A stretch of 64,000 nt of DNA. Source: Drosophila pseudoobscura. Taxonomy: Eukaryota > Arthropoda > Insecta > Diptera > Drosophilidae. Under the pieces are notes generated by a model. That model had not been told where the DNA came from and made no database searches. It saw only the letters and a list, made by a program, of their open reading frames with translations. Positions 23,608-34,598 of the stretch are shown here, piece after piece (positions within the stretch are counted from its first letter, which is position 1; each line of letters opens with the position of its first letter). The position numbers and the translations under genes are program-made. The stretch spans positions 29,946,001-30,010,000 of the forward strand of contig NC_046679.1 of NCBI RefSeq assembly GCF_009870125.1, in the 5' to 3' direction.

Positions 23608-24364
23608 ATGACTGGCATCATGGACTCGGTGGAAATGCCCAAATTGCCGGAAAACCAAAAGACCTTTGCCGGCATCCCGGAGGCAGTATTCCTGGTGAGT
23701 GGGTGGATTCTAACCTAGCAATAGTGCTCTTGGCTGTGGCTGCAGCTGCAATGGAAAACTTGAATTAATCCTTGTCTGGGTCGGTTTCCGCAGGAAGAAA
23801 TTGATACGTTCATGACCCAGCCCGAGAACGAGAACTGCGAGAAGGTTCTGCAGCGTCTGGACGAGCAGCACGGCAAGTATCGATTCATGGCGTACAACCT
23901 CGAGGCGCGTCGCCGGAAGCTGAAATCGCAGATTCCCGACCTGGAGCGTTCGCTGGAGATGGTTAATGTGCTCCGGAAGGAGGACGAGGAGCGCGAGACA
24001 CAATTCCTGCTCAGTGATCAGGTGTTCATCAAGACCTTGGTGCCGCCCACGAAAACAGTTTACCTCTGGCTCGGTGCCAGCGTGATGCTGGAGTATCCCC
24101 TGGACGAGGCCGAGGCCCTGCTCAAGCAAAATGTCACATCAGCCGTGGGCAACCTTAAGTCGGTGGAGCATGACCAGGACTTTCTACGGTCAGTGAGAAG
24201 ATCCCTTTTCCATTCGAAACGGCGGGTACTAATTATGTTCTTTACTTTTATTTAACAGGGATCAAATAACCACAACGGAGGTGAACATGGCGCGAGTGTA
24301 CAACTGGGGCGTCAAAAAGAGGCAGGCCGCAGCCAAGACTAACGCCAGCAGTACGCCATCCTAA
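23608..24364 (+). CDS. mgr: Prefoldin subunit 3 (VBP1 homologue)
   Basis: Three exons, 23608-23694, 23794-24188, 24259-24364; 588 nt, 195 residues. It is an alpha-type prefoldin: an N-terminal coiled coil (about 45-90, with MAYNLEARRRKLKSQIPDLE), a central hairpin with LWLGASVMLEYPLDEAEALL (about 118-137), and a C-terminal coiled coil ending in basic ARVYNWGVKKRQ. Prefoldin hands unfolded actin and tubulin to the CCT chaperonin. The fly gene is merry-go-round (CG6719), needed for spindles and for tubulin stability. The joins F-L to E-E-I (phase 0) and L-R-D-Q keep the frame. Its 3' end overlaps that of the neuroparsin gene. Confidence 0.93.
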
Positions 24365-24538
24365 GCTTCAGCAGCAGTAAGAAACCCGCACAGTACTGAA
24401 AACAGACATGTGAGTTGTGTAAACTGTGGCTTTCCATCTATTTATGTCAAAACCTCACCAAAAAACGGCCAATCCTTTGCATTGTGATCCTTGCCTGCAA
24501 GCGATCGGAAGCAATGCTGATTGCAGCATCTCGCCTGC

Positions 24539-24575
24539 TTTATTCATATTCTCCACAGATGATGATAATAATAAA
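24539..24575. terminator. Overlapping polyadenylation signals of mgr (+) and neuroparsin (-)
   Basis: AATAAA on plus at 24570-24575, 206 bp after the mgr stop. AATAAA on minus at 24544-24539, about 100 bp after the neuroparsin stop. If both are used, the two convergent transcripts overlap antisense in their 3'UTRs. Confidence 0.5.
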
Positions 24576-24643
24576 ACCGCAACACAGCGCATCCAGTTAT
24601 CCAGACACTAACAATCACTGGCCGTATTCGATACGTGTGTTTC

Positions 24644-24996
24644 TTAGGAAATCCAATATGGGCACAGGTCCGAAAGGCAGATGCCCGAGCTGGTGCAGCC
24701 CATGCACTTGTAGCAGCTGCACGTCAGTCCTGGCAGGCATTGGTCCTCCGCATTGTCCCTCGTGCAGAATTCCCCGAGCTGGAGGTAGCAGAAATACCTT
24801 GTATTGTTCCCGCAGCGGATTCCGAAGGACGTGCAGTTTGGCCTTGTGGCAGGACCTTGTTCGCTGCAGGGAGAACACCTGTCCGGATGTCTGTCTGTTA
24901 TCTTCTCTTTTTGCTGTTGTCACTCCTCTCTACTTACATGCCTTTCCTGGGGGACAGATAGAGCCAAATCAACAGCCAATAGAATGCCTCGGACAT
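24644..24996 (-). CDS. Neuroparsin (cysteine-rich neurohormone)
   Basis: Two exons, 24996-24938 and 24878-24644, with a 59 bp GT-AG intron (24879-24937); 294 nt, 97 residues. Exon 1 encodes a short hydrophobic leader (MSEAFYWLLIWLYLSP), probably the signal peptide. Exon 2 encodes a cysteine-rich chain. The ends C-A-T and G-T-G-T join in phase to Met-Cys-Ser-Pro-Cys. Cysteine spacing matches insect neuroparsins: C-x6-C (CTSFGIRC), C-x7-C (CYLQLGEFC), then the hallmark C-x-C-x2-C-x2-C (CSCYKCMGC) and two last cysteines. I count 13 cysteines, one more than the classic 12, the extra near the N-terminus. Two N-glycosylation sequons (NCT, NNT) are present. Neuroparsins are brain hormones acting in reproduction and metabolism. 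The gene is reported lost in the melanogaster subgroup. It lies downstream of mRpL40 on the same strand, about 250 bp away. Confidence 0.85.
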
Positions 24997-25245
24997 TACA
25001 TACAGCAAAACTGCTTTCAGAGTCCGGGAATTGAATTGTTTAGTTTGCGGGAACCTGCCAGCTAGTGCCACTGCCGGAATTCCCCTGGTTGAGGTAAACA
25101 AGTACCGCAACTTGTGTGAAAAGTGCTGACTCTGGGAGCAGATAAAGGAAGGCTATGGGTGATTAATTAACTATTCTTTTTATTTCTGATGTAAGCAACA
25201 ATCTTTGACCTAACATGCACACTCAGCTGTGGGACGAAATGGGAC

Positions 25246-25949
25246 TCATTCCCACTTCATAGACTGGTGTATGTAGTCGCCATCGGGACTCGCATAGTTC
25301 TTGATGGGTGGGCTGGCGACGGGGCCTTTGAGCGATACTGGCAGCAGCTGCAAGTCGACTTCGATGGCTGCCTGATACAGCTCCTCGGACTCGCGGCGAA
25401 GCTCTTCCAGAGCTTTGTTCTGTGACATCACCAGGCGGTCAATGATTTGGAAGTCGGACACTCTCTCGTCGTGCTTGTAGCGGGCCCATTGTTTCTTCAG
25501 CAGAGCACGCTCCTCCAGTTCTGCACTGCCCAGGGGCGTCAATTTTCGCTGCCGTTTGCTGGAAATGAAGCAATTTGTACCAACAGTGGCTTCCATTCAA
25601 CGGCGGGGCACTTACTCCTTTTCGTCAATGAGCTCCAGTGGCACCTCCAGCTCCTCCACCGGCTTCAGCTGGCGGGCATTCTTCTCGAGCCGCCGAATCT
25701 GCTTCTCAATCTTCTTTTTCCTGCGGTCCTCCCTCTGCTTGACAACCTGTGGGTCCAGCTTCTTCTTTTTCTTCAGCGGCTCGGCACAGAGCACAGGTGT
25801 TGTATGTAGGCAACGTGCAACGGCGGGGCCGGCTACGCCGCCTCTCTGTAAACCTAATCTATGACAGAAAGTGCGCTCGGTCAGTGGGTGGTCAACTCGA
25901 TGGGCTATAGACTCCTCACTTACCTGGCAAAGGCGCTGATCAGCGACAT
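25246..25949 (-). CDS. mRpL40: Mitochondrial ribosomal protein L40
   Basis: Three exons, 25949-25924, 25858-25616, 25558-25246; 582 nt, 193 residues. An N-terminal mitochondrial presequence (MSLISAFARLGLQRGG) leads to a lysine-rich stretch (EPLKKKKKLDPQVVKQRE), a coiled basic helix, and a C-terminal segment (ERALLKKQWARYKHDE, then IKNYASPDGDYIHQSMKWE) as in MRPL40, a large-subunit protein of the mitoribosome. All joins keep frame: A-R-L-G and K-D-K-R-Q. A minus-strand AATAAA at 25184-25179 is a likely end of its transcript, leaving under 200 bp for the neuroparsin promoter. Confidence 0.92.
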
Positions 25950-26186
25950 TTCTTTTTATTTTTTTTTAGGGTTTACCCGTGAGTAGCGTGGGCTTATTTG
26001 GCCGGCCGCCTTTTGAAGGTGGAAATTGCCAAGTCAAAGAATAGAATATGTTGGAGAACTGTTTATAGCTTTACCTCAATTTCGTCGATGAAGTCAATTA
26101 GTATTTGGTACGCGCTGGTGTTTTCTTTTTATAAATTTTATATTTTTTTTTGTATAATTATATAAATATCAGTTTGACCGCGGATG

Positions 26187-26194
26187 TATCGATA
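26187..26194. promoter_or_regulatory. DRE (DREF-binding) motif
   Basis: Perfect TATCGATA about 240 bp upstream of the mRpL40 start codon, a plausible housekeeping promoter element for that gene. Confidence 0.5.
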
Positions 26195-26287
26195 AAATAT
26201 GCCGATATATACTGAAACATACCGCCTCATTTTCAAAATATACCATAAATATACTGACGAATTCAAGTTCTGTTTAACATATTCCTC

Positions 26288-26385
26288 GTTTTTGATATTC
26301 CGTGGAATATTACAAGCTTAATAGAACTTTCAACCATGCCCACATAATTTTATCCGATTAATCAATCAATTTTCTACTTGACTGG
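26288..26385 (+). repeat. ~100 bp interspersed repeat, copy 1
   Basis: Reads TTTTGAT.TTCCGT..AATAT, then CCATGCCCACATAATTTTAT, then CAATTTTCTACTTGA.TGG. Similar copies follow at 26689-26786 and 27279-27372 in the same orientation, 401 and about 590 bp apart, with unrelated sequence between. No terminal inverted repeats or coding capacity were seen. Confidence 0.75.
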
Positions 26386-26460
26386 CACATTAAATACTTG
26401 GCCCTTGATTGTTTTTGCCTTAATTTTTGTTGCTCAACAACAATATAGCGACTCGTATGA

Positions 26461-26520
26461 TGGAAACCCGAGCTTAGCCCACTTAAGCCCCCTATATTTA
26501 AATAGTTCAACTACTCAAGG
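26461..26520 (-). repeat. ~60 bp dispersed motif, copy C
   Basis: Read on minus, the half from TTTAAATA through the G5 run, CTTAAGTGGGCTAAG and CTCGG matches copy A almost base for base; the other half is weaker. It lies about 510 bp upstream of mRpL40 in that gene's orientation. Confidence 0.55.
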
Positions 26521-26688
26521 TAAATGGCGAAAAATATTAACAATTGTACATTTTTATAGATCCATCCTATCCTTCCCTTTAACTTGCCAAACCCCACGAA
26601 TCTTTCATATGAACTGCGCTAAAATGATTACCCCCTTGGCTTATAATAGGTTAATAGTTCTCCGGCAAGCATTGAAACCATATTGCTT

Positions 26689-26786
26689 AATTTTGATGTT
26701 CCGTCAAATATAATAAGCTACATAGAACAGTTAGCCATGCCCACATAATTTTATCCCATTGATGAATAAATTTTCTACAAGATTGG
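26689..26786 (+). repeat. ~100 bp interspersed repeat, copy 2
   Basis: Second copy of the unit at 26288. It shares TTTTGATGTTCCGTC and CCATGCCCACATAATTTTAT with small differences. Similarity seems to continue about 40 bp into the AT-rich flank (TGCTTTTATT), as in copy 3. Confidence 0.75.
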
Positions 26787-27154
26787 ATAAATTTTAATCC
26801 TTGCTTTTATTGTATTTATTGTAAAAAAAGGTTTAAACAAAAAAGTTCAACATACAAAAACGATCGCTATATTGCGTGTAAGCCGTAGTATAAGCCTTTG
26901 TCTACCATATTTTGTTAGACAATAGACAATAAGCTTTAAAATATCGGTGAAATATTGAAAATAATATTGAATAATATTAAAATATATTGAAAACATATTG
27001 TTTTTGCCTGGGATGACAAACATATTCACAATTCCATAACATCCATTTCTCCCAGTGTATGTGTGCATGGAATGAGACTCATTGTTGTCAATCGGGTAAA
27101 AGAGGTCCTTACCATTAACCATACAGTATACTGTATATCCGATTCAAGTTCGAT

Positions 27155-27162
27155 TATCGATA
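27155..27162. promoter_or_regulatory. DRE-like TATCGATA motif
   Basis: Perfect match within an AT-rich repeat-bearing stretch, beside a palindromic CAGTATACTG at about 27124-27133. No gene start is nearby, so it may be fortuitous. Confidence 0.3.
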
Positions 27163-27278
27163 CTATCGACTGGTTACGAGTGGTGCGCGCCAAATCTATC
27201 TTTTTTGAATGTGAGCGACAAGAATTTAAATGTTATCAACCGGGCCATTACCGATTCAACAAACACGACGATTCCCTC

Positions 27279-27372
27279 AATTTTGATCTTCCGTCGAATA
27301 TTAGCTATATGGAAGATTTAGCCATGCCCACATAATTTTATACGATTGATGAATCAATTTTCTACTTGATTG
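27279..27372 (+). repeat. ~100 bp interspersed repeat, copy 3
   Basis: Third copy, with TTTTGATCTTCCGTCGAATATTAG, then CCATGCCCACATAATTTTAT and CAATTTTCTACTTGATTGG. Copies 1-3 differ at scattered positions, so they are not very recent. Confidence 0.75.
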
Positions 27373-28112
27373 GTTTCATTTAAATAAATGCTTTTATTGG
27401 ATTTCTATATAACGTTGAAAATGAAATTTAATAGATTGATTCGGGCAAATTTCTTGATTTTCGCCCATTCGTCCGATATCACGTCCAGTCATATATATCC
27501 CGTTTTCTCCGTTAATTGTGTAATTCCTGTAATTGGACTCAATCCTTATTGAGTCCTTACTCAACAAACCCCAGCTAGTCATATTTCCTCAATTCTTTAC
27601 AAGGATGATTTTTCAATAATTTTATTCATCAAAACTTAGCATAGCTTAGATAAGTTTCTAAGCATAAATAAACCTGAGAACAACGAGATATATCTAGAGT
27701 CTGGTAGCCCGTGCAGCTCTTCCCTTGCTTGCCATAGTCAAAAGTCCTTGATGGCTTGTTGGGCTGGGATCTTGAAAGGACTTGCTGGACTGACTGGCTC
27801 ATGATGACACGGCTGAACGCCGGAACCCAAGGGAACCCAATTTTAGGGTCCAGGGCTGCCAAATCCGTTAAACTGTTACGAAATGGATGTGTATTTTCTG
27901 GTTCCAATCCGTTTACACGACTCTCCCGACAAAAATTTCTGTTAGTCCAGTAGCGCAGTCTATTAACTATTTGCTTTTTTTGTTTTCTCCTTCGTTTCAC
28001 GCCTTTTCGTAATCGAAAAAATATAGCACTGCAATAGAGATCGGTATTTCTCCATTCCCCAAAAAAGTACAACTCCAGTTCGGCAATTACTATTTTTATA
28101 CGATTTTAAAAC

Positions 28113-28118
28113 TTTATT
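28113..28118 (-). terminator. Candidate distal polyadenylation signal of pros
   Basis: AATAAA on minus, close to where the T-rich strand bias begins. It would give a 3'UTR of about 16.3 kb. Other AATAAA matches occur upstream, so this assignment is tentative. Confidence 0.35.
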
Positions 28119-30199
28119 TTTAAAGATGAAAATAAACAATATAATATACTTTTATTGTGTGTTGTTTTTTTTGTATTTTTTTCCTTAGTAAATTTTACAT
28201 AATTTTCAATAAAATAAGTTTTGTTTTTTTTTGGTTTTTCGATTAAAAATGTCATATTGTAGTTTAGTGTTTTCTTCATTTCTCCGTTTCCATTACACAT
28301 TTTTAGTATTTTCGATTTTGTTTCGATCGCAATATAAATTTTTATTTACTTATATTCGCTTACGATGTCCCAAATACTGAATTTACCTTACCCATTTTTC
28401 GGTTCATATCATATCATGCTTTCTGCGTGGGTGGTGTGTCGTGTGGTGTGATGTGTGTGTGGTGTTGCTTTTTTGCGCGAAATGTACAATTTTGTGCGAT
28501 TTAGCTGTTGCTCGAAATTCGTTTGGAATCAAAATTCAATTTGAATCTCATCATTTTGGGGCCAGAATGCGTTTTTGAAAGAAGTTTCCAAAAGGGGGTC
28601 AGGGGTGGGTGGTACACCAAACCAAAGTATACTCGTAGAACGGAACCGAAACCGAAACCGTAACCAAAGCGTATGGTCGCTATGGTTCATTCGAAATGAG
28701 TTAGTTTTAATCATATAAAGTTAGTATATCTCGTATCGTGCGTATCGTAAGTGTATACGCGACATGTTCTCGTACGAGTATGTATGTTTTTGGTTTTCAT
28801 TCCAATATTGTGTGGTAAATAGTAATGTTTTGAGATCCAGGGGTTTTTCAGGGTAGTGGTGGTGTGTGTCTGGGTGTCTGGGTGTTCTCTCCTATTGTTA
28901 GTACATATACTTATAAATTTAAACTGTGTGACTGAAGTGACTCGAATTTCAATGCATCTCTCCTGCCTGTAAGGAGGAATTCAAGTTGGAATTCCCGAAA
29001 AAATCCTTGGAACCAGGCAATGTTCCGTGGCTCCTGGAACACCTGGCCCATTCAATTTCGCTTACTACGCACTCATCAAAGTTCAACTAAATGTGTGTTA
29101 AATCTCAACTTAGGGCAACTCAGGGAAATCGTATATTATATGCATTCGAAGGATTATCATTTTCATCTCTCGCTCTGGGCGTTTCGGGGGTGGCGGGGAC
29201 TGGGTTTTGGCTTTCTTGCCCCGGGGAAACGCCTTGAATCCAGAGCCAATCAATCTTCCACTCTTCTTCCACTTAGTTTACAATTACATTATAAAAGTTA
29301 TCTCTTAAGTTGTTTGTACTATTGCTTGGAAATCATTCCGGTCTATTGTTGTATTGTAACTCAAAAGTATTCATTTTTCTATTCTTTTTCTTTTTTCGTT
29401 TTGCTTAATGGAACATAAATAAATTTCTAGGCTCGATTTGGGTGTTTTGAGAATTTTGTAACGTTTTAACGTTTATTTGCATCCATCAACCGAAACGATG
29501 CTGCCCCTTTGTTCGGGGGCGATCGATCTTGTATCTTTTATCATTTATCAATCCAAAAGGTTGGCCGAAACGGTTTAATACGTTTTGAAAAGTTGTAAGC
29601 AAAGAACCCTTTACACACCTCTTCAGGATGTGTGCGTGTCTCGTCTTTGTTTTCTTCTGTGTGTTTCGTGTGTCTTCGTAATCGCAATCTTTTGGTTATA
29701 CAATGTTTCAGCTCAAAGGAATTTACATACTTATATACATAATGGTGTGTCAGTGTGTGTGTGGATGTGGGTGTCTGCGTGTTTGTGTTTGTTACATAAT
29801 CGACATCCCGTGGGTGCCGTTTCAATTTTAAATTTTGCTAATTTTTACTAGTTCTTTCCCATCAACGACTAAAGAAACGATTACGACGTTTGCCAACTCA
29901 AAGATCTGTGGGTGTGTATAGGTGTATTTGTGTGTGTGTGTGTTAGGGGTAGGAAAGAGCACGAAAGTAGGAAACGTAGGTAGGTTTCCTCCTCCTCCGA
30001 TTCCAGAAAGTCTTATAGTTTATACGCGATCATCATATCAATATCATTGCTCTGCTTTCTCAAAAGCATGCAGACGCTGGCGTTTGACTGTTTCCTCTGT
30101 GTGTGTTTTCGAGTATACGTATCTGTGTGCCATGCATGTCGCCACGGATATCTGAATTCTGCTTAAATGTAGTCGTCTCGCTCTATACCTAATTGCCGC

Positions 30200-30230
<31 letters not shown>

Positions 30231-30492
30231 CAGTATGCCGTACTCACATCTTGTTCTTAGTTCAGTTGCAATCATCTTTTGTTCTGTTCTCGTCTGTTCT
30301 CTTAACTTTCGAGTGGAATGGAATACTTATATGCTTCGCTCTATATCTAAATTAAATGTAGCATACTTTCATGCAAGTGTTCGTCGTGTCACAGTGTGGT
30401 TGTGTGTGTGTGTGTGTGTGTGTGTGTGAGTGTGTTAAATGAGCAACTCAGCGCTATAGTATGCGTATGGTATGGTATGGTATGGTATGGTA
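30200..30492. repeat. Microsatellite cluster: (TC)n, (TG)n, (TATGG)5
   Basis: (TC)n at about 30200-30222, (TG)n at about 30399-30428 and five pure TATGG units at 30466-30490, all within the presumed pros 3'UTR. Confidence 0.85.
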
Positions 30493-32332
30493 AAAGGGGG
30501 ATACATATGGGGGTATACATTGTTTATGCATATACTTTCTCATAAGTCCAAACCTTTGTTGCATCGCCATCTCCTCTAAGTCATCATTAATTTCTCCATA
30601 CATAAAGTGTGTGTCGGTCGGTGTTCTAAATCGAGTTTTATGTTAATTTCCATTCGTTTACATACTATAACTAAATACATACATATTTATCGCTTACTTA
30701 GGTAGTCAATTACAACTTGCTTCTTTTTTTGCTAGGGATGGGACTGGGGGATTGGATTGGATTGGATCTGACAATCTATCTTTCGCCGTGTGGTTACCCC
30801 TCGGCTCGGACCGCATCGATCTGGCGGTGGGTGTGTGAGGCCTGGCCAGAGTGTGAGGCAGTTTTGGTTTTTGCTTGCTTTCCGGTCTATTTGGAGCCCT
30901 TTTCGCTATCGCTTTCTTCGATTCGTCGCTTAGTTCTTTAAATTTGTTTATACTTTTTACACGTTTAATTTCTTTATACAATTTTTATTTATAATTTTCC
31001 CCCCGTCGCGCTGCGCTGCTTTTAGTTACATAAAAAATTAACAGTTTTTATTTTAGTTTTTGGTATTTCGTTTACTTTTTTTTCGTTTTCGTTTTCCTTT
31101 TGGTTTTGTTTTTGTTTCTTTCATTGTTACTTGAAGGCACTTTAGATCGGACGTTGTGGCCCCATTTCAAAATTGCTTTTCACTTTGCTCAACTCGTTTT
31201 TATCACGTGGCTGGTTGCTGGTTGCTGCTACTGTGTTTCTTCTGTGTGTGTGGCATGCTGCTGGCTGCATGTTGCTCGTGTGCTATGGAGACGTGGAGAC
31301 GTGGTCGCAAAAAAACAAATTAACAACAAAAGCCTAATCGAAAGTTGTCGAAACTTTGCCGAAAGATGTCACCGAAATTCTGATTCGAAACTTGTCCTTT
31401 GCCTTCTTGCTTTCTTGCTTCTGCTTCTGCTTATGCTTCTTTCTCTCTCTCGTACCGCTGGATTGCCTTGTATTGCCTTGAGTTCTATGGTGCGAAACGG
31501 TTCTGGATGTCCTGGAGGTGCCCGGCCCAGCCCTGGCCGATCGCCTGGCATCGCCGGCCCGGGCATTTGGTTTTATTTTCGAGGCTGGAGAACTGTCAAC
31601 GCCCTCTGGCCCCTCACACATGCTCTGCTCTGAGCCAAGGGATCGCCCCAGGGAGATTGTCAGCAAAACTCAAGGATGGGGATCAGGGCTACACACATAT
31701 ATTCTGATAGTGGTGGATACATAGCAAATTTTAGAACTAAACATGCGGGATAATGGGTTAGGATCCATCGAGTTCGTTTTATAGTATTCTTTTTTTACAT
31801 ACACATCTTATTTCAAAGTGTTCAAGGTCGTAGCCCCACCAACACCTAACTTAAATAGTGTCCTCATGCCTTTAGTTGTTCTTTTTTTTGGTTTTCTTTT
31901 TGGATTTTCATATATCTAAACATTTACAGAGTTTTTGGGGGAACATAAAGGCTAGTGTTTTCCTTACTTTTCTAGAAAACCTTTCCTTTGCTGCTGCTTT
32001 CCGAACCGCAGTTGAGAATTTTGTTAATTGTTAATTTCGTTTCGTTTGCTTCGCTTCTTAGGTAATTTTGAAATCTGCTGCTGCAATGATTTTGAATTTT
32101 GTTTAGTTTTTTTGGTTTTCTTTTTCTTATTTGTTGCTTGTTGGGTTTCAATTTTCCGCTGGAGCGGTGCTCCGCTGGAGTTTTTGTTTGTTGACTTGTC
32201 TTGTTCCTTTCTTTTTCTTTTTTTCTAATTCTACTTCTGCATTTTCTGCTGTTTTGAGCTTTACAATTATAGGCAGATTTTCCACAAAACCCGAACTGAG
32301 GGAAACAAAACATGTTGCTTTCTGCAGGACGA

Positions 32333-32365
32333 TCCGGGTCCGGGTCCGGGCCCGGGCCCGGGATC
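32333..32365. repeat. CCGGGT/CCGGGC hexamer tract
   Basis: Five to six CCGGG-based hexamers, partly palindromic (GATCC at the left, GGGATC at the right), as a GC island in otherwise very T-rich sequence. Confidence 0.8.
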
Positions 32366-34548
32366 GGTGAAACTTAAGGTTAGATAAGGTTAACTACCAG
32401 GAGATGTATCGAAAGTTGCAATTTCCCGCTTAATTTTGCTCGTATTTTCTAAATGTACAATGTTTTCTTTATTTTCTTTATAAATTTAAGTTTATGCTTT
32501 TTTTTAGGTTTTTCTTTTCACGTTTTTGCATTTTTGTTTCGTTTTTTTTTTCGTATTTTTCATTGATTTATTTACGTTCTTAAAGATAAGGCGCGAAGGT
32601 GCTTAAAATAAGCTTGTACTTTTTCTGATATTTTTCCAACACGTTTTCAAAATTTCTTTCAAAGTTTTGCCATTCCCCGTTCTGGTCTTCTAGCACTGCT
32701 TCCTGTGCACTGCTCTGCTCTGCTATGCACTGCTTTCCCCGTCTACTGCTTCCCGCAGAGTTGGCAGTTGCCGGAAATGCACTGCTTGTTCTCTATTCCT
32801 CTTCCTCTTACAATTTAAGTTCTTACTTACGAAATTTTGTGTTCCAAAATTTATTGATTTTGCTTAAAATTTTTGTTTTTGGATTTTGAATTCGTAATTT
32901 CTCGCATTTTCCGCTTTTAATCCTAAAGTATTCTTTTCTCTAAAGTTTTTAGTTGTTTTTGTTTTGTTTTTGTTTTTGTTTGTTTTTGTAAATTTGTCCT
33001 GAACGTTTACACCGAGAGATAATTATCCAAACATGGCCGAGAGTATTTAAATTTTGTTCATTTCGTTTCATTTGTTTAAGTACTTCATTGAGTCTTGTTT
33101 CTTCTTCTTCTTCCTGTGTTTTCTTTGGTTTCTTGTTCTATCCTTTTTGTCCTGGGGTTTTCAAACGCGTTGTGCTGTGTTTTGTTTCACTAAAAAGTAC
33201 AATTATCTTCTTCTCCTCAATGGGAAACAAGGAAATCAAATCGAATCGAAAGAAATCTGCAATTGTTCTCATAGAATGCTGCCTGTAAATGAATTTAATT
33301 TTACTCATTTCTCTTGTTATTTATATTTTTGATTTTATTTTTTATTTGCAAGTGGTCCCAAGTGCCACGCTTCTTCTTCCGCTTGAGTCGAGCCTGCAGA
33401 CCGGTTTTTTCCTTCCTATTTTTCCCCTCTAATTTTTTGTTCGTTACTTTTGTTGGCCAAAATGCTAAATGCTGAATTTGCTTTGTGTGTGTCCGAAACT
33501 TCAATTTCCCCATATACATATGTACAGTCAACATATGCATGCGCCTGTGTGGGTGTGTCAGTGTGTCAGTGTGCTGTATGTTTATATAGGAACATTACCG
33601 AAATACTTTTACATTTAATTTTTACACTTATACCTAAACTGGTTTGCTTTTTTTGGGGGTCTGCGTAGCTCGACTCGGGACGAGGCGAAGCGCCCATCGG
33701 GCGCCCCACTTGCAGCGCGTCTTTGGTCACATTTGGTTGTCTTTTCTTCATCCTAAACTTTTCCCGAATTTTCATCTCTATCATCTTTACTTGTCCGTCT
33801 CTGTCTCTGTGTCTGTTTCTGTGTGGTTCCTATTCCGAAATTCACGCCAAAGTCTAGGCCGAGAGTTGGTTTTCCTCATTTGGTTTTAACACTTACATAT
33901 GTGTCTTTTTTTTTACTTTGAGTTTTCAAAATGCAGCGCGTAGCTTTTGAGCCGAAAGTTCCATATAATAGGTATATATGTGGGTATATATCTAAGCCGA
34001 AATATTCAAACGTTCTTCGAAATGCCCTACCACTCGAGCCACTCGTCCATCCATCTGCTCCTCCTCTTCGTCTAATCCTACTCTGATTTTGATTTTGTTT
34101 CTGATTCTGATCTGAAGTTGTATTTGGGCTTTGGGGGGTTATCATTATGCTTAGAGGTGTGTGTATGTATCCTTAATTTATGTTTATATTGAACTGGACA
34201 TTGTGTATCTTGAAAACTATAAGTAAGCTGACTGATGCATCTGTGAACTGATCTGATCTGAACTGATCTTCTCCTGGTGTTGGTTGGTTGTTGGTTGGCA
34301 TTGAGTACTGTATTCTGTTGTTCTTGCAAGTATCTGTCGTATCTGGATGATGAGTTCTATGTTATGTATCTTTGCTGCGTATTTGTATCTTTGTATCTAG
34401 CTTAGTTCGGTTTTAGTTCGGTCTGCGTCTGCGTCTGACAAAATCAATTACGGCGGCTGCTAAACTATGATTATAAATTTGTAGTTGCTTCTCGGTTTTT
34501 CTGTTTTTACGATTACTTTTCTTCATACTTATGCTGACATTTTTCTTG

Positions 34549-34598
34549 TATCTGTATCTGTATCTGTATCTGTATCTGTGTGTGTGTGTGTGTGTCTC
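34549..34598. repeat. (TATCTG)n followed by (TG)n
   Basis: Five or more TATCTG hexamers run directly into a TG tract. The same unit recurs in shorter form elsewhere in the 3'UTR region. Confidence 0.85.

Noticed and set aside
24415-25065. 216-codon open frame on plus over the neuroparsin gene
   Set aside because: It is the antisense shadow of the neuroparsin exons; its cysteines come from the other strand and no family matches.
26150-27400. Intact transposable element around the three repeats
   Set aside because: No transposase-like frame, terminal inverted repeats or target-site duplications could be identified, so only repeats are called.
27629-28072. 147-codon open frame on minus next to the pros 3' end
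   Set aside because: No recognisable domain; composition is like its AT-rich surroundings in the first half, and no promoter or splice context supports it.
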